NCBI RefSeq assembly: GCF_022458985.1
Contig: NC_061772.1
Span: 28,083,501 to 28,147,500, forward strand
DNA: 64,000 nucleotides
Reading direction: 5' to 3'
Source: Mugil cephalus
Taxonomy: Eukaryota > Chordata > Actinopteri > Mugiliformes > Mugilidae
How positions within the stretch are numbered: position 1 is the stretch's first letter; each line of letters starts with the position of its first letter. Under the pieces are notes generated by a model. That model saw nothing but the letters and a program-made list of their open reading frames with translations, made no database searches and had not been told where the DNA came from. Shown here in pieces: positions 31,005 through 41,200 of this stretch. Made by a program: the position numbers and the translations under genes.

Positions 31005-32613
31005 CATACACACACACATACACACAGACTTAGTCGGACTTTAATAATCCATGAGGGAAATTTGTCACCGTAACTTTGTTGCACATAAAAGTAAACAACA
31101 CAAAAAACACAAGAAAGATAAAACAAATGAGGTCAAAATGAAAGAAAATTAAAAAATAAACAATGTAATCAGCAAAATCTACAGAATTAGCATTAGGCCT
31201 ATGTGCAAGTTGGCAAAAACAGCGTCCGAGGTGTTTTCGGACGTTTGACTGGTTGCATAGCAACAGCGGCGTGGATCGTGTCGAATGGCATCTCCTTGTA
31301 CCTGCATTACCTGCATCCTCTCATTAGAAATATGAGACCACACATGAGGGAGATACACAACATGATGAGTTAGAGGTTAAAGCTGACTGGAGGAGGAGGA
31401 GGAGGAGGAGGAGGTGAAAGAATAAAAGGTGGGAATAAAAGAAAAGAAAAAGAAGAAGGAGGAGGAGACTCCAACTCTGACAGCACCATCAGGACTGAAA
31501 GCATACGGAGAAAATGGGAAGAGAAGAAGATGATGACTCCAACTCTGAATGATGATTGATAGGAGGAGGAGGAAGAGAAGAAAAAAAAGAACAAGACAGA
31601 TACAAGAAGAGGAAGAAGATGGAGCTGATGGAGGATGAGGTGGAGGAGAAAGAAGAAGAAGGAGTAGAAGAAGAAGGAGGAGGAGACTCTGACCACCATC
31701 AGGACTGAAAGCTGACAGAGAAGATGGGAAGAGAAGAGAAGAAGATGATGACTCCAACTCTGAATGATGATTGATAGGAAGAAGAAAAGAACAAGACAGA
31801 TACAAGAAGAGGAAGAAGATGGAGCTGATGAAGGATGAGGTAGAGGAGAAAGAAGAAGAAGAAGATAAGTTAGGAGGAAACATGAAGAAGAAGAGGAGGA
31901 GAAGGAGGAAGATGTGGAGGAAACGTATGTTTCATAGATTCACCCCCTTTATGGAGACGCATTCACTTTTTATATCAGTGTTAGTTCCTTTGAGTTCATC
32001 TCTTTCTCCAAACATGTTTAGAAATTTACAGGGTGATATTTTTATACACTTTTATACACGTCATTTCTTAAATTAAGCTAATTCACTACACTTTAATGAC
32101 CTTAATGGAATAAATAGGCCGTTAGACGGTTCTCTATAATGGGATTTAGCAATCTGCTCTTTTTTTGTGATATATATAAAAAAAAAAAAAAAAATGAAAT
32201 GACAAAAACAGAAAGTGATGCAGCTTCTCCGGGGCTACACGTCTCCGTCCTCGCACGCCGTCAACCCTCCGCCGCCGAGTGTCAAACTGACTCCGAGGCC
32301 ACAGCTGGAAGACGAAACGCCTGCTCCCTTTATAACCGGGGTGCTGCTGCTTTCCCTCAGACGTCTCTCAGCTGTCGCTCGGGTTTTAGGGATTCAGACG
32401 TCCACAAATAAATAAATAAATAAATAAATAAATAAATTCTCAAGTAATTCAGCCGCCCCTGCTCGGCTCTTTGTGAGTCTTTTTTACGGAGAGGAGGCAG
32501 ATTTATAAGAGCCTTTACCTCGTCAGGAGGCCACAGCTGTTGTAGAGTCGAAGCGATGTAATTATCTCTCTAATGGGGGGGAAGGGGGAAGGGGGGGGAC
32601 ATTGTTCATGGCC

Positions 32614-32657
<44 letters not shown>

Positions 32658-35351
32658 ACGTCAGCCCGGTGGAGAAGGACGGATGATGAAGTCAGCGTGG
32701 CAAAACAACAACACCAGGGAAAACTCTCAGGGACGGAGCGGTTTTTCACTGACTCCTTTCTTTTTATTACACTGACAACGTTTTACTCTGAGACGAGTAT
32801 TTAGCTTCGAGAAGCTGCACGCGAACGTGTAAATAAATAATACGAACACACTGCAGTCGTAGCTGTAGTCACCTTTTTATGTGAGCAATTCTCACTTTTC
32901 TTTCACTGTGAATAGTTTTGTTTTGGTTTTTTTTGACCCATCCATCCGCCCCATCCTCCTCCCAGTCCCAACATCATGACTGGAGATCAGCCGATATGGG
33001 GTTTTTAGGGCCGATACCGATTATTTTTCTTGTACGTCAGCCTTGGTCAATGGCAGATACATGCTACTGATTTTTCTGAGTTGATATTTAGAGTCGATAC
33101 TGATTCTTTCCATTTACATTTACATGATAAAAATGTTACGATATATCGGTCAACCTCTAATCACGACATCATCTAACTTCCTCCTTTGCTCCCGTCAAAG
33201 CTTTTTTGTTGACGTTTCACATAAAGACAATTATTCTGCTTTTATTAGCAGCATACAAAGATGTATATAATACGAACCCTCTGTATTCTAGCCGTTATTT
33301 ACTGTTTTTGTAAGTATTTTATCTTTTGCTGCATTCTGAATACATTTTTTATACTTTTGACCTATCCATCCGCCCCATCCTCCTCCCAGTGCCTACACCA
33401 GGACTAGAGATAATCCGATATGGATTTTTTTTTTTTTACATCAGCCTTGGCTGATACGTGCTGCTGATTTTTCTGTAAATTAAGCAATAAATTATTTGTC
33501 ATCACAGTAAAAAATAAAACGTCGGACAAAGGAAACTCGGCTCCTTCTTTCCAGCTTAATTATCCGTTTTAATGCCAGACTTTCCTAGAATATCAATAGA
33601 TTTTTTGTTTCTGTGGCGTAACAATATGAAATGTAAGAGTATAAATACCGCAGAAAATGGAAGTAGGACTCGTTTGAGGTCAGAGATGAATTGTCATCAT
33701 GTTAAAAAGTAAAAAAGGTCAAGGACAAGAAATGAGTCTGGCAATCATCTGACTTCCTTCTTTGCTCCTGTTGTATTACTTCATTTTTCTTCAAAACCAA
33801 TTTTTGTGATTATTAGCAGAACACTAGTGTCCATGTAAACAAGGCGACAGCCACTTAATAAACGCTCTAATGCTAATTGATAATCAGAGGTGTCAAAAAA
33901 GCAGAGACAACTCTGAATGAGTGTGTGGATTTCGGTGATAAAACTGGAGCAGGTCAGAGTCTGTGGTTCAACTTTAACAGGTCACCTGACGTCCGGATGA
34001 CTACACACCCATGTGCAACACGTTCACCTCCAACCAGGTAAATAATGAATTCACTGAGACCAAAATCAAACCACATCAAACAATTCCTTTAAATGAAATA
34101 ACACCGCAACTGTTGCATCAGCAGGATCAGACGTGTGAAAAACAAACAATATCTAATTAAAAATTTATCTCATAAAATGTTAAAAGAAAATGTTTTTTGG
34201 GGCCATGTTTCTCTGCCAACAGTCTGAAACATAGTTTGTAGTGACTTAAAGCAAAGACTAGCAGCAATAATCATAAAGACTTTCGGCTCTAAATGATTTT
34301 CTACATTAAAAACCCTTGTAAACATATTTAAATTAAAGTAGTTTAGTGCAATTATCTAGGTAATATTCCTCCATTTATACTTATTTTTTTAAATATAAAC
34401 TCTGTAACTCTTTAAAATGAATAAATCCTTCCTGCATGATTTTACCGACATTTACCTTTATACTTTAGTCAGAACCTCTTCGCTGGTGAATTTGTACAAT
34501 CCAAAGCAATAAATGGATTATTAAACAGGAATCTCAGGGTCCTACACAAGACAATGGTGGTGGTGGGGTAATTTATGTATGCACCATATTTTCTCATAAT
34601 AAGCCAATGTTTGGACCCAGACAAGTGGAAGAAATTAGCTTTGGACATTAAAACAGGTAGAAATGAAAACGTAAAGATGTTACTGTCCAAAGGGAGACTC
34701 TGATTTACCTTTTTAAGTCATTCTAAGGCTATTTTCTTGCCTTTAAACGCCTGAAAAATTGCATTAATCAACTCACAGAAACATTGACTCCTTTCATAAT
34801 AATAATATTAACGCTGTGTGATAATAGGTGGATTCTTTCTACTGCAACAGGGTAACATTAAAAAGGAAATGTATGTTTTTTTTTTGTTTTTTTTTGTTGC
34901 ATTTAATTAAATGTGTTTTAGTGGCTGCTGATGATGGAGGTGTAGCCCACCGGGGCGACACACCCAGCGGATACCCATCACCCTCCCCAGCGCAACCGTG
35001 CATGCTCAGCCTGGGGGGGGGGGTCTCGCTCACCTCTCTGCGGTCCTGCAGGCACTCCAGCACGGCCAGGTTGTTGGTCCAGGTGTGTTTGGGACAGAGG
35101 CGAGTCAGGTCCTCCCGGCAGGCCTCCTCCTCCGACAGCTTCCAACCCGTCGCCCTTCGAGGCTGAGAGGCCCCAGCGGCGGCAGGTGCATCCTTGGCCG
35201 GCGGATCCACGGCCCGCAGGTGGGGCGGGTTCTGCGGCTCGCCCGGTCCGCTGGCCGCCTTCAAGCCGAGGACGGAGCCGAAGCCGCAGAGATACACGGA
35301 GGATAAGAGCAGCAGCGGCAACAGCAGCCGAGAGCGACTGTACGTCGCCAT
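10695..35351 (-). CDS. glg1: Golgi apparatus protein 1 (GLG1 / ESL-1 / CFR-1 / MG-160), complete, 26 exons
   Basis: Type I Golgi membrane glycoprotein of 1140 residues. The family binds FGFs and E-selectin and affects TGF-beta and FGF18 trafficking. Exons (-): 35034-35351, 28843-28872, 27657-27743, 27358-27573, 27019-27222, 26084-26155, 25785-25971, 23971-24188, 22611-22732, 21376-21477, 20537-20690, 17851-17988, 16693-16779, 16536-16598, 15419-15532, 14825-14913, 14332-14449, 14128-14220, 13915-14052, 13700-13823, 12998-13140, 12754-12855, 12221-12328, 11672-11792, 11477-11583, 10695-10862. They sum to 3423 bp with all phases matching. A signal peptide covers about residues 8-30. Many ~60-residue Cys-rich GLG1 repeats follow (e.g. 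DYRLDPQL..HC, CLKxxKxxL). Sequons include N124LT and N169VS. A TM helix spans about 1107-1126, then the basic tail GRITKRVTRELKDR. Start: ATG at 35349-35351, in AAGATGG context. Intron 7 is GC-AG. Human GLG1 has about 1179 residues; the difference is mostly in the N-terminal region. Confidence 0.97.
12443..12726. mobile_element. MITE with CATAACATTATGACCAC termini, copy 1
   Basis: Lies in a glg1 intron. The left end GGCATAACATTATGACCAC and right end GTGGTCATAATGTTGTGGC are near-perfect inverted repeats of 19 bp. It has no coding capacity. The interior (GTGTCATTGCTAT, TGGTCTGGTCTAGGTG) matches the interrupted copy at 21498-22444. Confidence 0.75.
13360..13405. mobile_element. Fragment of the piggyBac-like MITE family
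   Basis: The segment GGGTTTAAATGAAGCAGAATAAG plus flanking bases closely matches an internal piece of the element at 45377-45770. Only this short part is present. Confidence 0.4.
15929..16178. mobile_element. hAT-like MITE with GCTGTCAAAC termini
   Basis: Lies in a glg1 intron. Left end GTGCTGTCAAACGATTAA and right end TTAACTTTGACAGCCCC are inverted. The interior is rich in ATTAATCG motifs, as in the widespread vertebrate hAT-type repeat with these termini. A (TA)n tract at 16073-16103 is inside. No open frame. Confidence 0.6.
21065..21286. mobile_element. Non-autonomous hAT-like element, copy 3 (internally deleted)
   Basis: Begins GGAGTCTTCAACGTTCTTC and keeps the ACCTACTATATGTGTTC and GTCTAATCAACCAAAGATTT blocks of copy 1. 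The middle (GATTGGCTCAGCAG) is missing. It ends in GTAGGGGTCGCGGACC. Confidence 0.6.
21498..22444. mobile_element. MITE copy 2 (CATAACATTATGACCAC termini) split by a nested insertion
   Basis: The left terminus is at about 21498-21525 and the right half at about 22204-22444, which matches copy 1 at 12443-12726. About 650 bp between them are foreign to copy 1. They begin with TTTTTATTGTCATT and an AACGAAAT motif, which looks like the tail of a fish retroposon, but I could not assign a family. Confidence 0.6.
24189..25784 (-). other. glg1: glg1 intron 7, GC-AG type
   Basis: The exon 7 end reads CACCGGG|GCGAGT on the gene strand and exon 8 starts after CTGCAG. Only this junction keeps phase (G|GT gives the Gly of HRG) and the conserved HRG-R-V-S-x-E-C order. 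No GT donor is available at the position. Confidence 0.85.
28515..28591. repeat. (TG)n microsatellite in glg1 intron 2
   Basis: About 38 uninterrupted TG units on the plus strand, so the glg1 transcript carries (CA)n about 250-330 bases downstream of exon 2. Confidence 0.98.
28773..28801. repeat. A29 homopolymer in glg1 intron 2
   Basis: Twenty-nine A on the plus strand, which is U29 in the glg1 transcript. It starts about 42 bases after the donor of the 30-nt exon 2. Confidence 0.98.
31388..31920. repeat. Purine-rich tract containing a two-copy ~215 bp tandem duplication
   Basis: Copy A about 31458-31660 and copy B about 31672-31868. They share CACCATCAGGACTGAAAGC, GACTCCAACTCTGAATGATG and AACAAGACAGATACAAGAAG in the same order, with small indels. 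The whole is GGA/GAA-rich on the plus strand. It explains the long Ser/Phe-rich open frames on the minus strand. Confidence 0.85.
32617..32653. repeat. (GT)n microsatellite
   Basis: About 18 GT units inside glg1 intron 1. Confidence 0.95.
32936..33480. repeat. Duplicated ~120 bp segment with CCGATATGG core
   Basis: CCATCCGCCCCATCCTCCTC ... CCGATATGG ... TCAGCCTTGG ... TGCTRCTGATTTTTCTG occurs at about 32940-33080 and again at 33364-33475. The GCCGATACCGATTATT motif in the first copy is typical of a dispersed fish repeat, so both may be transposon-derived. Lies in glg1 intron 1. Confidence 0.6.
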
Positions 35352-35445
35352 CTTCACTCCACTGTCAAGCTAATGAGACACTGCATCACTTCTGGTCAGC
35401 GGGTTCACAATAAGAGTTTAACCGACACCACTTCCGGTCACTTGC
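35352..35445 (-). promoter_or_regulatory. glg1: Proximal promoter / 5' UTR of glg1
   Basis: An ETS consensus (ACCGGAAGTGG on the gene strand, 35428-35438) lies about 80 bp upstream of the ATG. The start codon itself sits in GAAGATGGCGAC, a YY1-like initiator (AAGATGGCG). The adjoining first exon is CpG-rich (34950-35350). There is no TATA box. This fits a housekeeping-type promoter; the exact start site is not visible. Confidence 0.55.
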
Positions 35446-35481
35446 TTTTTTGTTTTTTATATATATATGAAAATAACTTTA

Positions 35482-36078
35482 TTGCGGCACAGTTGCACGT
35501 GTATTATATATTTACAAGGCATTTTGAACTTTATTATTGTAACACAACCAGAACAAAACGTTACAACTGTAGAGAAAAAACGAGTCTCCACTTCCTCCCA
35601 TTAGTCAAACTGATGCTATAATTTTGGTGATACAAGCGGCGCCATCTTGTTTGTTTTTATTTCACTTCTTTAAACACAAAACAGAAACAAATAAAAGCTT
35701 CCCTTTTAATAGTATACATTATAAGGCATTTTAAACTGTAATATACTGTAACACAGCCAGAACAAAACATGACAACTAGAATGTAGAATAAAAATAGACT
35801 ACGAGTCTCCATTTCCTCCCAAACTGATGCTAGAACTTTGGTGGTGCAAGCAGCACCATCTTTTATTTCACTTTCTTTAAAAACAAAACAACAATAAAAA
35901 ATAAAAATAAAAGCTTTACTACGGCACCCTTTTATTATTATACATTTATAAGACATTTGACCTTTATTATATACAGAACAAAACATGACAACAATAGTAG
36001 ATGTATTAAATGTAGAAAAAAATCGAGGATGAGAATTGTGATGATACAAGTGGCGCCATCTTGTTACTTTTTATTTTA
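35482..36078. repeat. Three tandem ~200 bp units upstream of glg1
   Basis: Copies at about 35482-35690, 35699-35905 and 35912-36078. Each has the order GGCAC, ATTATA/TATACATT, AAGRCATTTKRAMYTT, CAGAACAAAACRTKACAAC, YRATGMTA and finally GCRCCATCTT followed by a T-rich stretch. Copies 1 and 3 keep GGCGCCATCTTGTT; copy 2 has AGCACCATCTTTT. They lie just 5' of the glg1 promoter. Confidence 0.8.
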
Positions 36079-36473
36079 TTTGAAGAATATTTACATAATA
36101 TTTATTCTATACGAAGAACAGGATAACAAAGACAAACAGTCATTTTAATAATACATTTAATTATAGTAATAATAATAAAGTGCAAGAGGAAACAAGCATT
36201 GTGTCAAACAGTAAGGTAGTTTCTTTATTTCTTTATTTCTGATCCCCAACAGCCACCAGGGGGAGCTCCAAATGCTTTGGCTTCACTTTAAAGGAGCTGT
36301 CGTGGCGTCCACTATATTTTACAGTCTATGGTCACAATGAGAACAGCACAAATTATAAATTATATCGGTGGAAGAATATATTAATTTTTTCTTCTTTTTT
36401 TTTAAGTAGCCTGGTGTCATGCATACATTTTTGTTGTGGAAAAAAGGTCTGTAACTTAAGTGAATAATGAATA

Positions 36474-36533
36474 CTACATACATACATACATACATACATA
36501 CATACATACATACATACATGCATACATGCATAC
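36474..36533. repeat. (TACA)n microsatellite
   Basis: About 15 tetramer units, the last few with TGCA variants. Confidence 0.95.
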
Positions 36534-37906
36534 ATTCTGGACTACATTATCTTGTATAATGTAGGGTTAGAGTTGGGGTTCATATGTTTTCCCCCTTCCT
36601 CTCCTGTAGATGGAGCAAACTACCAGGTGTAGATCTGGTCTATTAAAGACTGAACTAACTCCTCATGTGTTGAATTTGCGACCAGCTGAATTACCAACTA
36701 GGTTTCTTGTGTTTTTTCAACATAAACTGAACAGGACTGTTATATTAAAAAGCATTTTGTTTTACTATTGTACCTAATAAACTGGTGAGTAAGTGTAATT
36801 TAGTCTCACATATTAATTTCAAATGCGACCTTTTAGGATTTATTTGTAAAACTGATGAAAAACTAGAGAAGAAAGATAATACGTCTATACTTTATATAAA
36901 TGAAGACAAATCTAAGCACAAATGCTAGGCAAGCTATTTCAGGTAAACAAAATGAATTAGAAAATGCAACAGAGGGAAAAGGGCACAAAGTTTACATTTA
37001 AAAACAAACGAGCACCTAAATACAACAAATTCTGTACATATTTATTTCCATTTTCCTACTTTATCTAAATGCAGTAACGTCTATCAAGACAATCAGTTAT
37101 TCTAATATTTGTTTGAATACACCAGGAAAGCAGATGCTTTCTAGGTTTCTGTGTGTGTGCACATATTTCCTCTTCTCTGCCCGGGAGTGTGAGCAGCTGA
37201 ATGCGATGGGAACTACAGAGCAATAAATCCTCCAAGTTTAGAGCTGACAGCTGCTGAGAGGCTTTTTGTGGTTCACCACCAGCCGCACATACACTCACCC
37301 TGAGCTCAGTGTCACTTACAACTTTTATTTAGAAGCTATTGTCGGTTTAAAAAACAAAGATTTCCAAGATGCATTTGCAAGTTGACAGAAATTCTTCTTG
37401 TGAATCTGTACAAAGGCTTTATGTGGTCCTAAGTTTGTTTTAATTTGTTGTGATATATATAAAATAATGTAAAGTGTCACAGATCAACGTCTACTAAATG
37501 TGCCGTAATCCATGTGACATAATCCAGATGAAATGTTGAGAAGCCCTTCTACAACTTTTTACACCTCATAGAAAACATTTTCAGTTTGAAAGCTTCGTCC
37601 GTCTATTTTCTGAGTAATTGGGCTTTTTTTTTCAAATTCCACTTCTGACGTTTTGAGCAAAACAAACTCAAGTTGGGGGACAGCTGGGACAGGATTAATT
37701 CATATACTGGTACCTCACTGGGCATTCTGCCACCTCCTTCCACCCAGCCCAAGGTTTACAGAAGCTGGAGGATGAAAAACGTCCCATTGGAGAAGTCTCG
37801 TTAAATCAGACGTCCTTTAGTTGTGTCTGTCAAAGAAAGAGAGACAGGTGTTAGTTGCTGTAAGGCAGCAGGTTTGGATGGTCCAGGAAGTGTGTGTGGA
37901 GCTGGT

Positions 37907-37997
37907 TTATCTCAGCCATGGGTGACGTAGGAGCTGGTCCAGAGTCTGACGTTTGTCACTTGTTGTCCCAAACACATCCTCAAGTCGTCCTGACAAT
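37907..37997 (-). pseudogene. Frameshifted duplicate of the terminal PIM-like kinase exon
   Basis: On the minus strand it opens after CTCCAG with ATTGTCAGGACG, exactly like the real last exon at 38276-38367. It ends with the same CTGGACCAGCTCCT, CGTCACCC and TGGCT blocks before TAA. It is 91 bp against 92 bp. The missing base lies in the middle (the KDPNQRP segment), so the conserved C-lobe end would be read out of frame. It is 0.3 kb downstream of the intact exon and is either a dead duplicate or a relic of a neighbouring tandem gene. Confidence 0.75.
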
Positions 37998-38222
37998 CTG
38001 GAGACAGGAAGAAGAATAAAGAGGTGACCGCTACAGCCATCCTAAAACACTCATTCAGAGCTTTGGTTGGTTTTGAAGGAGGTGAAATGTGTTGAAACCT
38101 GCTTTATACACCTTCAAATATCACACTGTAGCTGAGTCACTCAGAAAATAAAACCTTTGAACCTCATGGTCAAATCAAGACGAGTCAGTACGTTTCATTC
38201 ATGTGCTGTATTTTCTTTTTTT

Positions 38223-38228
38223 TTTATT
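38223..38228 (-). terminator. Candidate poly(A) signal for the PIM-like gene
   Basis: TTTATT on the plus strand (AATAAA on the gene strand), about 50 bp after the stop codon. If used, the 3' UTR is very short; more distal hexamers also exist. Confidence 0.35.
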
Positions 38229-38275
38229 CTTTTTTTTTCTGCAATAAATGTTTCTGTCATAGAGAGGGAACTAGT

Positions 38276-41200
38276 TTATATGAGCCACGGGTGACGCAGG
38301 AGCTGGTCCAGAGTCGGTCGCTGGTTGGGGTCTTTGCTCAAACACATCGTCAAGACGTCCTGACAATCTGGAGGAAGGAAGAAGGAGGATGAAGGAGGAT
38401 GAAGGCGACCCCATGACCCATCCATCTGATCAGTCCACAAACAGGTGAGTCTTTCTTACCTTCTGAGAGGTTCTTCCTGATTCTCGTTTTCTTTTTCAAG
38501 AACGTCCTGGTCTCAAACGGCTGGTTTCTGTGGAGCATTTCAAACATCACCACACCCAGCTGCCAGACGGTGGTGGGCCCGGCGGTGTAGCTGCTGCGAC
38601 TGAACCACTCTGGAGGGGTGTGTTCAGATGTACCTGAAAAAAAGAAACACAGATATAATAAGAACATGTGTTCGTAGCCCCTCATTATGTACATATACAG
38701 CACCGGTCAAAAGATTTAGAATAGTTTAATTCAGTGTAACGTCTCCTTTTACTCTGAAATGAAAACATGGACCAAACAACTGATGGGATCAATATATAAC
38801 CCAAAATATGTTCTAAACTTTGGACTCATCACAGTAATCCTCTTTGTCTGATCTAACATCAGACAAAGAGGTTTGTGTTTGTGAACACACATCAAATATT
38901 TTTCAGAGAGTTCTTCCCAGTTTGCTTTCACTCTTTTGTCCAGTTCATCACAAACCAGCTCCATGGGGTTAAAGTCTAGAGACTGGGCCATGGTCCACTC
39001 CATGGTCTCAAGCTTTCCATCTTGTTTTTATCCTGAGGTAGTTCTGGTAGAGCTTGCACTAAAGTTTCTGGTCATTATCTTGCTGTAGGATGAAGCTCTG
39101 ACCAACTATACCAGAGGAAACTGATGCTGTTTTAAAGTTTTTGACTGGTGTACACTGCCCCAAAAACCTGACAACAGATGGTATTCTGGTAGATTAGAGT
39201 GTTTAGTCAAATCACTCATGTCCACCTGGTTTCCCAAGAGCTAAATTAGACATTTAAATATATAATTAACAAATGGCTGAAGCTCAACAACATAAAATCC
39301 TATAATTTTGCAGATGGTTCAGCTTCTTGTTTCTTCTCAGATTTCCAGATTACAAACGAATCAGTGGAAATAATTGTGACATTTAATGGAGGGATGCAAC
39401 AGAACTGGGAAGCTCCTACTTTTGTCCCACTGACCTCAGATTTGAAGTATTTTTAGGAGTCTTCATACAAACATCTTACCGTAGAACGTGCGGTAAAAAG
39501 ACCTCTGCTTCGTGAAGCAGCTCAGTCCGAAGTCGATAATGCGAACTTGTGGGACGTCTGAACCGGTCTCGATCAGAATGTTCTCGATCTTTATGTCCCG
39601 GTGAAAGATGCATTTTCCCTGAAGATCTTTGGCGGCGATCACCAGTTGTCTGAGTATGACCTGGGATGAGACAGGCCGAAGTTTGATTTGTCTTTTTTGC
39701 TTTTATTTTGTGTGATTGAGCCACCTGATTAATCTACAGACCTAAAAACCCAACTGTTAAAACCCGAAAGGCTTCGGTTTTTGGTTCTGACTCATGTTTC
39801 CACTGGAAACATGAGCGTTTTGGATCCAGGTAAAATCCATTTGACTGACATCAACAAGGCTAATCATAAACTAACATAGAAAGTTACTGAAATAAAAAAA
39901 TTAAAAATGGGTCAATCTAAAGACATTCTTGGCTTTTTGACACTTTTTCTCCAGTCTTTTCAAATGAATGCATCCAAACTTTGTTTCTTTGGGTTCCTCT
40001 GACTCTTACAATGCAGCATTATACTCAACCATTACAGACAGTTTGGGTTTTATTTGTTCAGGCTTTTAAATATCTCTCTCTGAGACTTTAATCTCCACAA
40101 GAAAACGAGGGAGGAGAATTAAATTGACTTTGTCCCTGTTAGATAATCCACAGGCTTTGCTGTCGATTTATGTTGGAACAAACTGACAAACGTGGTGCTT
40201 TGTCGAAGAAAGTAAGGCTTAAGTTGCCCAATAAATCTTTGTATAATAATAAACAAAAGCTTTTTACTTTTCTACAAGCCTGAACTTTTGAAACCTCAAA
40301 CCCTTCAGTTCTTCTCTTCACCTTGTGTTTTCATTGTGTTTTATAAAAACCATCAGAAGACAAATACACAGCAGGATTCCTAACAAGGATTTTCTTCAAT
40401 AATTGCAATAGTTCATTTCATGCAATAGTTTATCTGAAGGTCTCATATCATGAAGAATAATAGCTGCACATTTTCACTCAAATGAATCCCTCTCAGTTTA
40501 ATCTCCACACCAAAACGATGGAGGTGAATTGAATTGACTTAGGGTTAGAGTTAGAGTTAAGGTTAGGGTTAGGGCTCCCAGTTGAATAATCCACAGGCCA
40601 GTTTTTCTTGGAACAAATTAGCAAATGCAGTATTTTGTTAAAGACCTTAATTAACTTCCATGATGAACCAACTTCTGGAGGTTGGTCCCAAAGCCAGTTC
40701 TCCGGTGCTAATGTGGATTTATTGTGGTATCACTTCCTTCCCGAAGCCTGCAAGGATCCTACCTTGGCCTCCTCCTCCTGCAGCGAGCCTCCGTTGACCT
40801 CGATGTGTCTGAACAGGTCATGGGAGGGAACCGGTCTCTCCAGCACCAGGATCAGCTCATCGTCCAGGTCGTACCAGTCCAGCATGGACACGACCGCCGG
40901 CACGGAGCTTCTCCTTCCAGCTGCAAGCTTCAACATGACGGCAACTTCAGAGGAGAGCTGCCTCCCGTTCTTGTCCTGAAACCAAATTGGAGGATGTGAG
41001 ACGGCAAACGTGCTACGTGGCAGGTGTCAGCAGGTGTCAACACTCACCACTTGCTTGCAGTAAACTTTATCCTTTGCAATGTGTTTGATAGCAACCTGGG
41101 AGACACAAACAGATATATGGTTAGTAAACATCACATAGGCCACCTTATCGGATATCTGCATCAAATCAAAATAGTGTATTTTCAAAGGTCTTGAAAGGCA

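Larger units (their letters stand above)
28873..35033 (-). other. glg1: glg1 intron 1
   Basis: 6.2 kb intron between the signal-peptide exon and the 30-nt exon 2. It contains a (TA)n run (about 30967-31000), the GGA/GAA-rich tandem duplication (31388-31920), (GT)n (32617-32653), (AAAT)n (32406-32438) and a duplicated ~120 bp segment (32936-33480). No exon was found in it. AT-rich unique sequence at 30430-30660 has several TAATTA-type motifs. Confidence 0.8.
36079..38222. other. Intergenic region between glg1 and pim-like gene
   Basis: Holds a (TACA)n microsatellite (about 36474-36533) and the decayed kinase exon (37907-37997). Otherwise AT-rich unique sequence in which I recognise no gene. 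Confidence 0.6.

Noticed and set aside
31027-31115. Retroposon-like tail (ACTTTAATAATCC...AATTTGTC)
   Set aside because: Resembles 3' tails of fish LINE/SINE repeats, but it is too short to name or bound.
31370-31883. Ser/Phe-rich open frames on the minus strand
   Set aside because: Translation of the purine-rich tandem duplication in glg1 intron 1, and not flanked by matching splice phases.
34839-35033. Extension of the glg1 first-exon frame beyond residue 106
   Set aside because: A GTGAGC donor at 35028-35033 ends the exon at the conserved position. The extension is intron read-through.
36542-36585. GTAGGGTTAGAGTTGGGGTT as a second telomeric array
   Set aside because: Only two imperfect hexamers, which is not above chance.
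40608-40999. Plus-strand open frames of 91-123 codons
   Set aside because: Antisense shadows of PIM-like exon 5, whose sense frame carries the kinase hinge motif.
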